In this document: piece after piece, positions 1 to 8,819 of the stretch | Position numbering within the stretch: the stretch's first letter is position 1 | Layout of the letters: each line of letters begins with the position of its first letter | Assembly: GCF_033110965.1 (NCBI RefSeq) | Contig: NZ_CP137003.1 | Span: 992,001 to 1,056,000 of the forward strand | Direction of reading: 5' to 3' | Source: Raineyella sp. LH-20 | Lineage (GTDB): Bacteria; Actinomycetota; Actinomycetes; Propionibacteriales; Propionibacteriaceae | Length of the DNA: 64,000 nt | Made by a program: the position numbers and the translations under genes | The notes under the pieces: generated by a model | The model's input: only the letters and a program-made list of their open reading frames with translations | Databases searched by the model: none | Told to the model about the DNA's origin: nothing

Positions 1-538
1 CCGGGTTGAAGTAGCGCAGCAGGGCGACGCTCCAGCGCGGGTCGGACGCAGCCAGATCGGACAGGATGTCCTCGACCTGCTCCTTCGTACGCCCGTAGGG
101 GTTGACCGCGTCGAGATCGAGCTTCTCGGTCAGCGGCATCTCGTCGACGTCGCCGTAGACGGTGGCCGAGGAGGAGAACACGATGGTGCGGCAGTCGACC
201 GCCTCCATCGCCCGCAGCAGGGTGATCGTGCCGGCGACGTTGTTCTCGTAGTAGGTCAGCGGGATCTCGGCCGACTCGCCGACCGCCTTCATCCCGGCGA
301 AGTGCACCACCCCGTCCGGCCGGACCTCCGCCATCACCCGATCCAGGGCCGTACGGTCCCGGATGTCGGCCTGCACCAGCGGCACCTGACAGCCACTCAG
401 CTCCGCCACGCGCTGCAGGGCGACCGGGGAGGAGTTGGAGAGGTTGTCGAGGACGGTCACCTCGTGACCGGCCTCCTGGAGCAGCAGCACGGTGTGCGAG
501 CCGATGTAGCCGGCGCCACCGGTGACGAGGATCTTCAT
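1..538 (-). CDS. galE: UDP-glucose 4-epimerase, 5' part (gene continues beyond the window start)
   Basis: Interconverts UDP-glucose and UDP-galactose in the cytoplasm (Leloir pathway and cell-surface sugar supply). The protein starts at 538 with [16 protein letters not shown], the NAD-binding GxxGxxG Rossmann motif at residues 7-13 that is typical of extended SDR epimerases, followed by [11 protein letters not shown]. About 179 residues are inside the window; the catalytic Tyr-x3-Lys region is expected near or beyond the edge. It is transcribed away from cysK. The N-terminus is unambiguous for a GalE-type epimerase; substrate specificity cannot be decided from this part alone. Confidence 0.88.
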   Translation of the reverse strand, partial: MKILVTGGAGYIGSHTVLLLQEAGHEVTVLDNLSNSSPVALQRVAELSGCQVPLVQADIRDRTALDRVMAEVRPDGVVHFAGMKAVGESAEIPLTYYENNVAGTITLLRAMEAVDCRTIVFSSSATVYGDVDEMPLTEKLDLDAVNPYGRTKEQVEDILSDLAASDPRWSVALLRYFNP

Positions 539-611
539 GGTCCCCACCGTAGTGGGCGCGCGGCGCAGTGCTGTCGGCTGCACCGCCCACACCACCATCC
601 ATCACACCAAC

Positions 612-640
612 TTGCATGTCCCTAAAGCTCACGTTAGAGT
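612..640 (+). promoter_or_regulatory. Candidate sigma-70-type promoter of cysK
   Basis: TTGCAT (612-617) and TAGAGT (635-640) are separated by 17 bases and lie about 45 bases before the cysK ribosome binding site, in the gap between the divergent galE and cysK genes. Only the hexamers and spacing support it. Confidence 0.35.
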
Positions 641-689
641 TCCGGTCATCGCCACTCCTGCACCCGTACGACATGAAGGACGTCAGACC

Positions 690-1622
690 ATGGCCTATTT
701 CGACGATGCGACCAAGCTCATCGGCCGCACTCCGCTGGTGAAGATCAATCGGCTCTACGGTGATTCCGAAGCCACCGTGCTGGGCAAGCTGGAGTACTAC
801 AACCCAGCCAACTCGGTGAAGGACCGGATCGGCGTGTCCATCGTCAACGCCGCCGAGGCGTCCGGCCAGCTGCAGCCCGGCGGCACCATCGTCGAGGGCA
901 CCTCCGGCAACACCGGCATCGCGCTGGCATGGGTCGGCGCCGCGCGTGGTTACCGGGTGATCATCACCCTGCCGGAGACCTTCTCCAAGGAGCGTCGCGC
1001 CGTGCTGCGCGCCTTCGGCGCCGAGCTGGTCCTCACCCCGGCCGCCGACGGTGTGCCCGGCGCCAACCAGCGCGCCGCGGAGATCGTCGCCGCCACCCCG
1101 GGGGCGATCCTCGCCAGCCAGTTCGAGAACCCGGCCAACGTCGAGATCCACCGCAAGACGACCGCCGAGGAGATCTGGGCGGACACCGAGGGCAAGGTCG
1201 ACATCGTGGTGGCCGGCGTGGGCACCGGCGGCACCATTTCCGGTGTCGGCGAGGTGCTCAAGGCCTACAAGCCCGAGGTGAAGGTGTACGCCGTGGAGGC
1301 CGCGGAGTCGCCGGTGCTGTCCGGTGGCCAGAAGGGCCCGCACAAGATCCAGGGCATCAGCGCCGGCTTCGTCCCGCCGATCTACAACAAGGACGTCGTC
1401 GACGGCATCATCCAGGTGAAGGGCGACGACGCGCTGGAGTGGGCACGCCGCTCCGCCAAGGAGGAGGGTCTGCTGGTGGGCATCTCGTCGGGCGCCTCGC
1501 TGCGCGCCGCCGCCGAGCTGGCCGCCGACCCGGCGAACGCCGGCAAGACGATCGTGGCGATCATCCCCGACTGGGGCGAGCGCTACCTCTCCACCCCGCT
1601 CTACTCCGACCTACTCGACTGA
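690..1622 (+). CDS. cysK: Cysteine synthase A (O-acetylserine sulfhydrylase)
   Basis: PLP enzyme that makes L-cysteine from O-acetylserine and sulfide in the cytoplasm. The 310-residue product begins [17 protein letters not shown]; the PLP lysine is in [11 protein letters not shown] and the substrate loop is [12 protein letters not shown], both standard for CysK. The length matches the family. The reading frame is open further upstream, but ATG 690 was chosen because AAGGA at 676-680 precedes it at suitable spacing and the protein then starts exactly like CysK homologues. No cysE is adjacent. The family assignment is secure; cystathionine beta-synthase-like variants are longer. Confidence 0.95.
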   Translation: MAYFDDATKLIGRTPLVKINRLYGDSEATVLGKLEYYNPANSVKDRIGVSIVNAAEASGQLQPGGTIVEGTSGNTGIALAWVGAARGYRVIITLPETFSKERRAVLRAFGAELVLTPAADGVPGANQRAAEIVAATPGAILASQFENPANVEIHRKTTAEEIWADTEGKVDIVVAGVGTGGTISGVGEVLKAYKPEVKVYAVEAAESPVLSGGQKGPHKIQGISAGFVPPIYNKDVVDGIIQVKGDDALEWARRSAKEEGLLVGISSGASLRAAAELAADPANAGKTIVAIIPDWGERYLSTPLYSDLLD

Positions 1623-1664
1623 CAGTCGGCCCGCCGACCACAGGACTTCTTCTCTCGCTACGCG

Positions 1665-1720
1665 CCGCGGCCGTCCCGCCTCGTCGCCCGGTCATCCGGG
1701 CGGTGGTGGGGCGGCCGCGG
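1665..1720 (+). terminator. Stem-loop downstream of cysK, possible terminator
   Basis: Bases 1665-1677 pair with 1708-1720 with one mismatch, and inside them CGCCCGG/CCGGGCG (1685-1702) forms a second perfect hairpin around a TCAT loop. There is no T-tract, so it is a structural candidate for transcription end rather than a classical intrinsic terminator. Confidence 0.4.
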
Positions 1721-1807
1721 TGGGGTCTGCGTACGCGCGAATCGCCAACACCTCCGTCAATCCGGCGACATTCTTTTGGATTAGGCCACCCCTCATCCAC
1801 AAGGAGA

Positions 1808-1815
1808 CCGTTCCT
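1808..1815. repeat. Left copy of 8-bp target-site duplication
   Basis: CCGTTCCT directly abuts the left inverted repeat of the ISL3-type element and is repeated exactly at 3250-3257. Eight bases is the duplication length known for the ISL3 family. Confidence 0.93.
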
Positions 1816-3249
1816 GGCTCTTCGCAGTTGAGGGTGTAGGGGCTGCTTGAGGCTGGGCGGCGCGTCGGGGCCGGAGAGGGGTCGAGGCCTTCCGAAGATG
1901 GGAGTTCTCACACAGCCCATCCAGAAGACCTCGACGTGCCTGACGCTACCTTCACATGCCCCGACCTGACCACCTTCACTCGCCTGAACGACCTCGGCCT
2001 GGAAGTCACCGCCCAGCTCCTGAAGTCCGACCACACGGTTCTGGCCTGCCGGGTCGTCGAGCCCGACGACTGGTGTGGGCGGTGCGGCTGTCAGGGCGTG
2101 GCGCGCGATACGGTCCTGCGGCGGTTGGCGCACGAGCCGTTCGGGTGGCGCCCCACCACGCTGCTGGTCACCGTTCGGCGCTACCGCTGCACCGAGTGTG
2201 GCCACGTGTGGCGCCAGGACACCACCAAGGCGGCCCAGCCGCGGGCCAAGATCTCCCGTGCAGGACTGCGGTGGGCCCTGGTCGGGATCGTCTGCCAACA
2301 CCTGTCCATGGCACGGGTCGCCGAAGGACTGAGGGTCTCGTGGAACACCGCGAATACCGCGGTCCTGGCCGAAGGACGCCGTGTCCTGATCGCCGATCCG
2401 GCCCGCCTCGACGGGGTGCGGGCGATCGGGGTCGATGAGCACGTGTGGCGCCACACCCGTCGCGGCGACAAGTACGTCACCGTGATCATCGACCTCACCC
2501 CGGTCCGCGACGGAACTGGTCCCGCTCGCCTGCTCGACATGGTCGAGGGCCGCTCCAAGCAGGCGTTCAAGGCCTGGCTCGCCGAACAGGACCAGGACTG
2601 GCGCGACCGGGTGGAGGTTGTCGCTATGGACGGCTTCAGCGGGTTCAAGACCGCCACCAGCGAGGAACTGCCCGACGCGATCGCCGTGATGGATCCCTTC
2701 CACGTGGTCCGCCTGGCCGCCGAGGCTCTCGATACCTGCCGGCGCCGGGTCCAGCAGGCCCTCCACGGTCACCGCGGCCGGGCCGGCGACCCGCTCTACT
2801 CGGCCCGACGGACCCTGCACACCGGCATCGACCTGCTCACCGACAAACAGAAGACACGCATCCAGGCCCTGTTCGCCGGCGATGAGCACGTCGAGGTCGA
2901 GGCCACCTGGGCCATCTACCAGCGGATGATCGCGGCCTACCGCGACCCCGACCCCGGCCAGGGCCGCACCCGTATGCAGGCCGTGATCGAGGCCATCAGC
3001 AGCGGCGTCCCCGGTTCGCTGATCGAGATCATCACCCTCGGCCGCACGATGAAGAAGCGCGCCGCCGACGTCCTGGCCTACTTCGAGCGCCCGGGCACCA
3101 GCAACGGCCCCACCGAGGCCATCAATGGTCGGCTGGAACACCTGCGAGGATCAGCCCTCGGCTTCCGCAACCTCACCAACTACATCGCCCGCTGCCTGCT
3201 CGAAGCCGGCGGATTCAGACCCCACCTACACCCCGGATTATGAAGAGCC
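1816..3249 (+). mobile_element. Complete ISL3-family insertion sequence, 1434 bp
   Basis: The terminal inverted repeats are 1816-1840 and 3225-3249. They share the outer eight bases GGCTCTTC and the inner nine bases GGGTGTAGG, 19 of 25 positions in all. One transposase gene fills the element, and its stop codon lies inside the right repeat. The exact 8-bp flanking duplication and the uninterrupted transposase indicate a recent and probably still active insertion. It sits between cysK and hipB and appears to split a small leftward open frame. Confidence 0.93.
1936..3243 (+). CDS. ISL3-family transposase
   Basis: 435-residue DDE transposase. The N-terminus has a Cys-rich zinc-binding region (CGRCGCQG about residue 48, then CTECGHVW about residue 90). 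A helix-turn-helix follows. The catalytic core includes GVDEHVWRH, a VIID strand, AMDGFSGFK, DPFHVVRLA and, for the last acidic residue, GPTEAINGRLE. These motifs and the length fit ISL3 (IS1096/IS1165-like) transposases. The start is GTG 1936, just inside the left end; the stop at 3241-3243 lies in the right inverted repeat. No frameshift or internal stop is present, so the gene looks functional. Confidence 0.94.
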   Translation: MPDATFTCPDLTTFTRLNDLGLEVTAQLLKSDHTVLACRVVEPDDWCGRCGCQGVARDTVLRRLAHEPFGWRPTTLLVTVRRYRCTECGHVWRQDTTKAAQPRAKISRAGLRWALVGIVCQHLSMARVAEGLRVSWNTANTAVLAEGRRVLIADPARLDGVRAIGVDEHVWRHTRRGDKYVTVIIDLTPVRDGTGPARLLDMVEGRSKQAFKAWLAEQDQDWRDRVEVVAMDGFSGFKTATSEELPDAIAVMDPFHVVRLAAEALDTCRRRVQQALHGHRGRAGDPLYSARRTLHTGIDLLTDKQKTRIQALFAGDEHVEVEATWAIYQRMIAAYRDPDPGQGRTRMQAVIEAISSGVPGSLIEIITLGRTMKKRAADVLAYFERPGTSNGPTEAINGRLEHLRGSALGFRNLTNYIARCLLEAGGFRPHLHPGL

Positions 3250-3257
3250 CCGTTCCT
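3250..3257. repeat. Right copy of 8-bp target-site duplication
   Basis: CCGTTCCT follows the right inverted repeat immediately and matches 1808-1815 exactly. Confidence 0.93.
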
Positions 3258-3523
3258 GTGTCGAGGCGTTGGCGATTGGGCGGCGACGGAGCGACGATCC
3301 AACCCATTTCCACGCTAAGAATCGCCACACATTCCCCGATGACACGGCCACTGGAAGTTTCGATCGAAATGCACAGCGCAATCACAGATTGTCCACTTTC
3401 GGTGACGCCGATGCTGGTGACGAATCGTGCAGCCGTACGGCGTCGTTCTGCGGAGGAGCCCGCCACGAACGTGACCAAGAAGACACAGAGGAACCGCGCC
3501 GCTCCCCTCATCGGCACAAACAT
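3258..3523 (-). pseudogene. Possible small secreted-protein frame interrupted by the IS
   Basis: On the minus strand an ATG at 3523, preceded by an AGAGGA-like site, opens a frame beginning MFVPMRGAARFLCVFL, which resembles a signal peptide ending near AGSSAE. The frame runs into the IS right end. If the IS and one target duplication are removed in thought, the frame continues without a stop to TGA at 1692-1694, giving 129 codons. No family is recognised, and long chance frames are common in GC-rich DNA, so this is weak. The rest of the gap up to hipB (3524-3602) shows only the hipB ribosome binding site. Confidence 0.25.
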
Positions 3524-3602
3524 GCCGTTTCCTCTTCCACTGGACTCGGAGGCGCGGCAGAATGGGCTCAAGCGGCAGGATCGTGCCGGAGGAGGCGGAG
3601 GC

Positions 3603-3800
3603 ATGACGTTCGCGGATGACGTCCGGCAGCGACGCAAGGACCTCAGCCTGACCCAAGTCGAGGCCGCCGATCTCGCCGGTGTCTCGGAGCGCTTCGTACG
3701 CCTCGTCGAGGCCGGCAAGGTCTCCGTACGGCTGGACAAGCTCGAGGCGCTGCTCGAGGTCCTCGGGCTCGAGCTGCGGGCCTCGTTGAGGCGGACATGA
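3603..3800 (+). CDS. hipB: HipB-like antitoxin, XRE-type DNA-binding protein
   Basis: 65-residue helix-turn-helix protein: RRKDLSLTQVEAADLAG, then VSERFVRLVEAGKVSVRLD is a typical XRE/Cro fold. It should bind and neutralise the HipA kinase and repress its own operon. The frame is open upstream, but ATG 3603 was chosen because GGAGGAGGCGGAGG lies just before it and the HTH begins immediately. The last codons overlap the start of hipA by 4 bases (ATGA at 3797-3800), implying translational coupling. Confidence 0.85.
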   Translation: MTFADDVRQRRKDLSLTQVEAADLAGVSERFVRLVEAGKVSVRLDKLEALLEVLGLELRASLRRT

Positions 3801-4984
3801 GCACCGATCTGCGCACCATCCGTCGAGCCGAGGTCTACAAGGGCACGCGACTCGCTGCCACCCTGACCCGGGGAGAGGGCACGGTCACCTTCGCCTACCT
3901 TCCCGAGTACGACGGCCCGCCGGTGGCGCACACGCTGCCCCTGGGACAGCCCCCGGTCACGACGTACGGGGGAGCCGTGCCGCCATTCTTCGCGGGGCTG
4001 CTACCCGAGGGTCGCCGCCTCACCGCGGTCCAGCGGGCCGCGAAGACCTCCGCCGACGACGACCTCACACTGCTTCTCATGGTCGGCTCCGACACGATCG
4101 GGGACGTGACCGTCTTTCCTGAAGGCGCCGATCCCGCCGCAGCCGCCCCCGCCGTGACCGCTGCCGACCTCGGAACCGTACGATTCGCGGACCTTCTCGC
4201 CGACGCCGGCTTCGTCGACCGCCGCGGTCTGCCCGGCGTCCAGGACAAGCTGTCCACCGGCATGATCACTCTGCCGGTGCGCTTCGCGGGTGCGGAGGCG
4301 ATCATCAAGCTCGACCCGCCCGACTATCCGGACGTGGTGGTCAACGAGTCCTACTTCCTCGGCGTGGCGCGACGGCTCAGGCAACCGGTCGTCGACTCCG
4401 AGCTCATCCACGACCGGGACGGGCGCCCGGGACTGCTCGTGCGCCGGTTCGACCGCCCCACGGGTGATGTCGCGAAGCTGGCGGTGGAGGACGCGGCCCA
4501 GTTGCTCGGGCGCTATCCGGCGGACAAATACACGATGACGAGCGAGGACGCCGCCGGCGCGATCGCTGATATCTGTGCCGCCCGGCCGGTCGCCGCCCGG
4601 GCAGTCCTCCAACAATTCGCGCTCGCCTGGCTGACCGGCAACGGAGACCTGCACGGCAAGAACCTCGCCATCCTGCAGCGGCCGTCCGGGGAGTGGCGGG
4701 TGGCCCCCATCTACGACGTGCCGTCGACGCTGCCGTACGGCGACCGATCCATGGCACTGAGCCTGCACGGCGCGACCCAGGGCCTGACCCGCCGACGATT
4801 CCTGGCCTTCGGGGACACCCTCGGGTTGCCGCCACGAGCGGTCGAGTCGGCGCTGGACGAGGTCCTGGCCGCGACCGACGACCTGAACGAGGAACTGGAG
4901 GGCGGTGTCCTCCCATGGAACCCGAATCTCCGTCGAAACGTGGTCCGCCAGCTGGCTCGACGACGTCGAGACCTCCTGCCGTAG
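3797..4984 (+). CDS. hipA: HipA-family serine/threonine kinase toxin
   Basis: 395 residues with the full HipA pattern: an N-terminal subdomain ending near GGLLPEG-type sequence (AGLLPEGRR), GVQDKLS (about residue 150), the ATP lysine in AIIKLDPP, a conserved NES, LLVRRFDR, EDAAQLLGRYPADKY, the catalytic loop GNGDLHGKN (about residue 280) and the metal-binding YDVPST. HipA kinases phosphorylate translation factors such as glutamyl-tRNA synthetase and cause growth arrest. All catalytic motifs are intact. Together with the coupled hipB this is a complete type II module. It is next to an IS, which fits mobile or accessory origin. The real target in this organism is unknown. Confidence 0.9.
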   Translation: MSTDLRTIRRAEVYKGTRLAATLTRGEGTVTFAYLPEYDGPPVAHTLPLGQPPVTTYGGAVPPFFAGLLPEGRRLTAVQRAAKTSADDDLTLLLMVGSDTIGDVTVFPEGADPAAAAPAVTAADLGTVRFADLLADAGFVDRRGLPGVQDKLSTGMITLPVRFAGAEAIIKLDPPDYPDVVVNESYFLGVARRLRQPVVDSELIHDRDGRPGLLVRRFDRPTGDVAKLAVEDAAQLLGRYPADKYTMTSEDAAGAIADICAARPVAARAVLQQFALAWLTGNGDLHGKNLAILQRPSGEWRVAPIYDVPSTLPYGDRSMALSLHGATQGLTRRRFLAFGDTLGLPPRAVESALDEVLAATDDLNEELEGGVLPWNPNLRRNVVRQLARRRRDLLP

Positions 4985-5027
4985 ACGACGGCCACCGGTT
5001 CGCGCCCGCAGACGTCCGTCCGGAAAC

Positions 5028-5879
5028 CTAGAGCTGGGTGATCCCCAGGTCGCCCATCGCGGCCTTGAACGCCGGAATCGCCTCGGCGTCGACTTCGTCG
5101 AGGTCGTTCCGGGAGCGGAAGGCGGCCCGCACCACGCCGTCCTCCGGCAGGTCGTAGACGACGATGCCCTGCTGCACCAGGCCGGGCATGAAGAAGGTCG
5201 CCGCCTCGTTGACGAAACCGGTGGCGGGGGCCGAGACCGTCAGGATCTTCTTGCCGCTGCTCAGTTCGCCCTGGGCGAGACCGTAGTAGTGCAGGTGTCC
5301 CGAGCACCAGGCCCGCAGGTCGACCCCGGCGAGGATCGTCAGCAGTCGCTCACGGTCGGCGTCGAACAGGCCGACCTGGTGCTCACCGAGATCGATCGGC
5401 GCCCACAGCGGCTTGTGGCTGAAGCCGATGACGTGACGGTCGCCGACGAGTGCGGGCACGGTCTCCAGCCACGCCCACTGCGCGGCCTCCTCGGGCAGGC
5501 CGGTGCCCATCACCTCGCTGTTGAGCCCGATGATCGCCCAGTCGCCGAGGATCTCGACCCAGTGGTCGGTCCCGAACACACCGGTGAACGCACTGACTCG
5601 CTCGCTCGTGGTGGCCAGGCCCTTCCAGGGGTGGCGGCCCGGCTCGCCGACGTCGTGGTTGCCCGGGAGGACGCGATGCGGCGCCGTGATGGCGTCGTGG
5701 AGTCGCTTCGCGGTGAGACGATCCTCCGCGTTGTCCGGGTCCAGGATCGAGACGTCGCCGGAGGTCACGACGAAGTCGAGGTCGAAGGAGTTGACGAGCT
5801 CGACCAGCCGCTCGAAGTTGTCGACGGTGGCGCCGCCGCGGTGGGAGATGTGGGTGTCGGAGAGTTGCGCGATGCGCAT
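5028..5879 (-). CDS. Calcineurin-like metallophosphoesterase (distal gene of ABC operon)
   Basis: 283-residue phosphoesterase with the dimetal motifs in order: LSDTH (D7, H9), TSGDVS, GNHD, FSHKP and GHLH. This set fits the cyclic-nucleotide/glycerophosphodiester phosphodiesterase class (CpdA/GpdQ type), cytoplasmic because no signal peptide is seen. A ribosome binding site AAAGGA precedes ATG 5879. It is the last of eight co-directional genes with an importer, so hydrolysis of an imported phosphodiester is the likeliest role. It is not a copy of the second phosphoesterase at 7868-8770; the two differ strongly outside the motifs. Substrate is inferred from context only. Confidence 0.85.
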   Translation of the reverse strand: MRIAQLSDTHISHRGGATVDNFERLVELVNSFDLDFVVTSGDVSILDPDNAEDRLTAKRLHDAITAPHRVLPGNHDVGEPGRHPWKGLATTSERVSAFTGVFGTDHWVEILGDWAIIGLNSEVMGTGLPEEAAQWAWLETVPALVGDRHVIGFSHKPLWAPIDLGEHQVGLFDADRERLLTILAGVDLRAWCSGHLHYYGLAQGELSSGKKILTVSAPATGFVNEAATFFMPGLVQQGIVVYDLPEDGVVRAAFRSRNDLDEVDAEAIPAFKAAMGDLGITQL

Positions 5880-5930
5880 GCGGGGTCCTTTCGGGGGTGC
5901 GACAGCCGGGTCAGCGGACGACAGTCCAGG

Positions 5931-6860
5931 TCAGCGCAGGCCGGATCGTACGAAGGCGTCGACGATGTAGCGCTGCAGGAAGATGTAGATCAGGAAGATC
6001 GGGATGCACGCGAGGCCGGCGGCGGCCATCATCCCGCCCCAGTCGTCCCCGGCCTCGCCGAGGAACGACCGGATGCCCATCTGGATGAGCGAGTTCGGCT
6101 GCTTCGCCAGGATCAGGGCGGGCCACAGGTAGTTGTTCCAGGCCTCGATGAAGAGCATGATGCCGAGAGCCGCGAGCGCGTGCCGCATGTTCGGCATGAC
6201 GACCGTCCAGAGCGTGGACCAGTGGTGCCGGCCGTCCATCCGCGCCGCGTCGAGCAGTTCACGCGGGAAGGACTGCATGTGCTGGCGCATCAGCATGACG
6301 GCGAAGGCCGAACACATGTTAGGCACGACGACCCCGGCGATGGTGCCGAGCAAGCCCCACTGGGCGATCAGCACGTAGTTGGGGATCATCGTGACCTGGA
6401 AGGGCACCAGCCACGAGCCGAGGAAGAGCAGGAACAGCACGTTCTTGCCCGGGAATTCCCACATGGCGAAGCCGTACGCCGCGAAGATCGCGACCAGCAG
6501 CTGACACACCGACACCGCGAGCGCCATGCCGAAGGTGTGCACCAGCATGTTGCCGATCGGGATCTGCTGCCACACGTGGACGAAGTTCGCGACACTGATC
6601 GGCCACGGGAATGGCGTCGCCAGGATCGCGTCCTCCGGCCGGCGCAGGGAGGTCGCGTAGAGCCAGTACACCGGGAAGATGCTGATGAAGGCCATCACGA
6701 CGAGGACGGCGTGCCCGACGATGCGCGAACCGACGGAGTGCTGGGCTCGGACCGTGGCTGCCACATCGCCCTGGCGGGCCTTCTTCCGCCCGACCGCCGG
6801 AACGGCGGCATCGGGCCGGGCGGTGCCGACATGGTGCGGCGCGGTGATGGTGAACGCCAT
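5931..6860 (-). CDS. ABC transporter permease, MalG/UgpE type
   Basis: 309-residue inner-membrane subunit with six predicted transmembrane segments (for example VVMAFISIFPVYWLY and FLIYIFLQRY) and the cytoplasmic EAA loop ELLDAARMDGRHHWSTLW, which contacts the ATPase. It belongs to the carbohydrate uptake transporter-1 family. The N-terminus is unusually extended (about 50 residues before the first membrane segment). It lies 16 bases after the partner permease, so the two are made together. Confidence 0.92.
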   Translation of the reverse strand: MAFTITAPHHVGTARPDAAVPAVGRKKARQGDVAATVRAQHSVGSRIVGHAVLVVMAFISIFPVYWLYATSLRRPEDAILATPFPWPISVANFVHVWQQIPIGNMLVHTFGMALAVSVCQLLVAIFAAYGFAMWEFPGKNVLFLLFLGSWLVPFQVTMIPNYVLIAQWGLLGTIAGVVVPNMCSAFAVMLMRQHMQSFPRELLDAARMDGRHHWSTLWTVVMPNMRHALAALGIMLFIEAWNNYLWPALILAKQPNSLIQMGIRSFLGEAGDDWGGMMAAAGLACIPIFLIYIFLQRYIVDAFVRSGLR

Positions 6861-6876
6861 GATGCGGTCTCCTGGA

Positions 6877-7836
6877 TCAGTTGTCGTAGAAGGAGAACTT
6901 GTCCGACAGTCGGACCAGGACGAGGGCGATCACACCGAAGACGATGAAGAACACCGTCCCTGCGGCCCCCGCCATGCCGGCGTCGAAGTTGTTGAACGCG
7001 ATCTCGTAGAGCAGGTAGTACACGTTCGTGGTCGCGTTGTCGGGCCCGCCCTGGGTGAGGATGTCGATCATCGGGTAGGTCCACTGCGCGGAGAGCAGGA
7101 TCGTCATCAGCGCCAGGAAGAGCAACGTCGGAGACAGCAGCGGCAGGGTGATCCGCCAGAGGATGCTGCGTCCACCGGCGCCGTCGACGGATGCGGCTTC
7201 GGAGTAGTCGGTGCTGATCCCGGCCATCCCGGCGGACATCACGAGCACGCCGAAGCCGAGCATCTGCCAGCCCACGATGATGATGATCGCGATCATCGCC
7301 CCGGCTTGATCGCGGAACACGCTGCCGATGTCCCAGCCGAACAGCCCGCGCAGGGTGACGACGATGATGCCGTCGTACGGGTCGAACAGCCATCGCCAGA
7401 CCGCGACGGTGGCGACCGGAGTGACCAGGAAGGGCACGAAGATGAGCGCCTGGTAGATGGTCTTGGCACGGCCGTGGACGCGCTGCGACAGGAGCGCGAT
7501 GACCAGCGGCAGCACGACCGAGAACAGCAGGAACGCGAGGATGTAGATGATCGTGTTCAGCACCGCACGGCCGAGGTCCTGGTCCTGCATCAGTGTCGCG
7601 TAGTTCTTGAACCCGACCGCTGTCCTGGGCGCGGTGGGCAGCAGGTTCCAGCGGTAGAAGGAGAGCTGGAACGTCTGCACGAGCGGCCGGTAGATCCACA
7701 TGACGAGGAGCGTGATGGCCGGCAACACGTACAGGTACGGGGCGATGACGACCTTCCGCCGCCGCTTCGTCACCGGCGCGGCGGTACCGTCGACGGTCTC
7801 GAGGGGTCGCCCTGGCGTTTCCGAGATGATGAACAT
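6877..7836 (-). CDS. ABC transporter permease, MalF/UgpA type
   Basis: 319-residue inner-membrane subunit with about six transmembrane segments (YLYVLPAITLLVMWIY first, VFFIVFGVIALVLVRL last) and the EAA motif YSEAASVDGAGGRSILW followed by ITLPLLSP. It pairs with the permease at 5931-6860. The start ATG 7836 is preceded by GGAGGATCCTC-like sequence. Sequence and order fit the Ugp/Mal importer family; the substrate is not fixed by the permease sequence. Confidence 0.92.
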   Translation of the reverse strand: MFIISETPGRPLETVDGTAAPVTKRRRKVVIAPYLYVLPAITLLVMWIYRPLVQTFQLSFYRWNLLPTAPRTAVGFKNYATLMQDQDLGRAVLNTIIYILAFLLFSVVLPLVIALLSQRVHGRAKTIYQALIFVPFLVTPVATVAVWRWLFDPYDGIIVVTLRGLFGWDIGSVFRDQAGAMIAIIIIVGWQMLGFGVLVMSAGMAGISTDYSEAASVDGAGGRSILWRITLPLLSPTLLFLALMTILLSAQWTYPMIDILTQGGPDNATTNVYYLLYEIAFNNFDAGMAGAAGTVFFIVFGVIALVLVRLSDKFSFYDN

Positions 7837-7867
7837 GAGGATCCTCCGGCCCGCTCGTGACTGACGG

Positions 7868-8770
7868 TCAGTGCTCGTTCGCGACCGAGGCGTTCACGGC
7901 GACGAGTTGCTCCTCGGGCGTCTTCGCGAGGAACGCGGCGAGTTGCTCACCGTCCATCGCGTACGCCGTCGGGTAATCGCCGATGGGCACGATCGAGTGC
8001 AGCACCCGGTCCTCGTAGACGTGCACCAGGTTGTAGGACTGGCCGCCTGCCTGCCCACGCGCCGCCGGGTAGGGGACCTGGAGGTCCTGGGTGTAGCAGG
8101 TCGCGGAGGCCACCGACACCGGGACCCCGGCGAAGGTCGAGGTGGTCGAGTAGTGCAGGTGTCCACCGAGGATGCCGATGACGTCGGTGCCGCGGATCAC
8201 CTCGGCGAACCGGTCCTGGTCGTGCAGCTCGAACAGCCGGATCAGGCCGAGCGGGCTGGGCACCGGTGGATGGTGCAGCGCCAGCAGGGTGCCGTCGGGG
8301 GCCGGAGTGGCCAGCACGTCGCCGAGCCAGGCGAGCTGTGCCTCGGTGAGCTCTCCCCAGTGCTGGCCGGGCACGGTCGAGTCGAGGACGACGACGCGCA
8401 GGCCGTTGAGGTCGAAGACCCGGTCGTACGGTTCGTCGGAGGCCTCCTCGCCGAGCAGGTCGGCGTAGAAATTCTCCCGGGTGTCGTGGTTGCCCATGCA
8501 CCAGATGACCTGGGAGCCGTAGCGGGCGGCGGCCGACTCGACCACGTCACGTACGCGCAGGTAGGCGTCGGAGTCCCCCCGGTCGGCGATGTCACCGGTG
8601 ATGATCAGGGCTTCCGGGTGGGCGTTCGCCCGGTCGAAGCCCTCGAACATCTCCCGGAGGTTCGCCTCGGAGTCCACGATGTCGTGGAGCATGCCCCGGC
8701 CGTCCACGAAGTGGGTGTCCGAGAGGTGCAGCAGAAAGTGCTTCGGTTCGGGGTAGTCGTGGGTGCTCAT
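7868..8770 (-). CDS. Calcineurin-like metallophosphoesterase
   Basis: 300 residues with all dimetal motifs: LSDTH (residue 17), ITGDIAD, GNHD, HHPP and GGHLH. It resembles the 3',5'-cyclic-nucleotide phosphodiesterase (CpdA-like) group, which also includes glycerophosphodiesterases. No signal peptide is seen, so it acts in the cytoplasm. It sits between the phosphatase gene and the permeases with gaps of about 30-50 bases, consistent with one transcript. It is the second metallophosphoesterase in this operon, suggesting that the imported substrate carries more than one kind of phosphoester or that the enzymes act successively. Confidence 0.86.
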   Translation of the reverse strand: MSTHDYPEPKHFLLHLSDTHFVDGRGMLHDIVDSEANLREMFEGFDRANAHPEALIITGDIADRGDSDAYLRVRDVVESAAARYGSQVIWCMGNHDTRENFYADLLGEEASDEPYDRVFDLNGLRVVVLDSTVPGQHWGELTEAQLAWLGDVLATPAPDGTLLALHHPPVPSPLGLIRLFELHDQDRFAEVIRGTDVIGILGGHLHYSTTSTFAGVPVSVASATCYTQDLQVPYPAARGQAGGQSYNLVHVYEDRVLHSIVPIGDYPTAYAMDGEQLAAFLAKTPEEQLVAVNASVANEH

Positions 8771-8819
8771 CTCGAGTCCTTACGTCGTGGAAGACTTCGT
8801 GGAAGCCGGGTGGGTGGGG

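Noticed and set aside
1561-3141. Leftward frame of about 526 codons inside the IS
   Set aside because: Opposite strand of the transposase; composition typical of an antisense frame.
4905-6947. Rightward open frame of 680 codons opposite the phosphoesterase and permease
   Set aside because: Its product is a low-complexity Arg/Asp/Gly/His mix without motifs, while the leftward genes have clear domains and ribosome binding sites.
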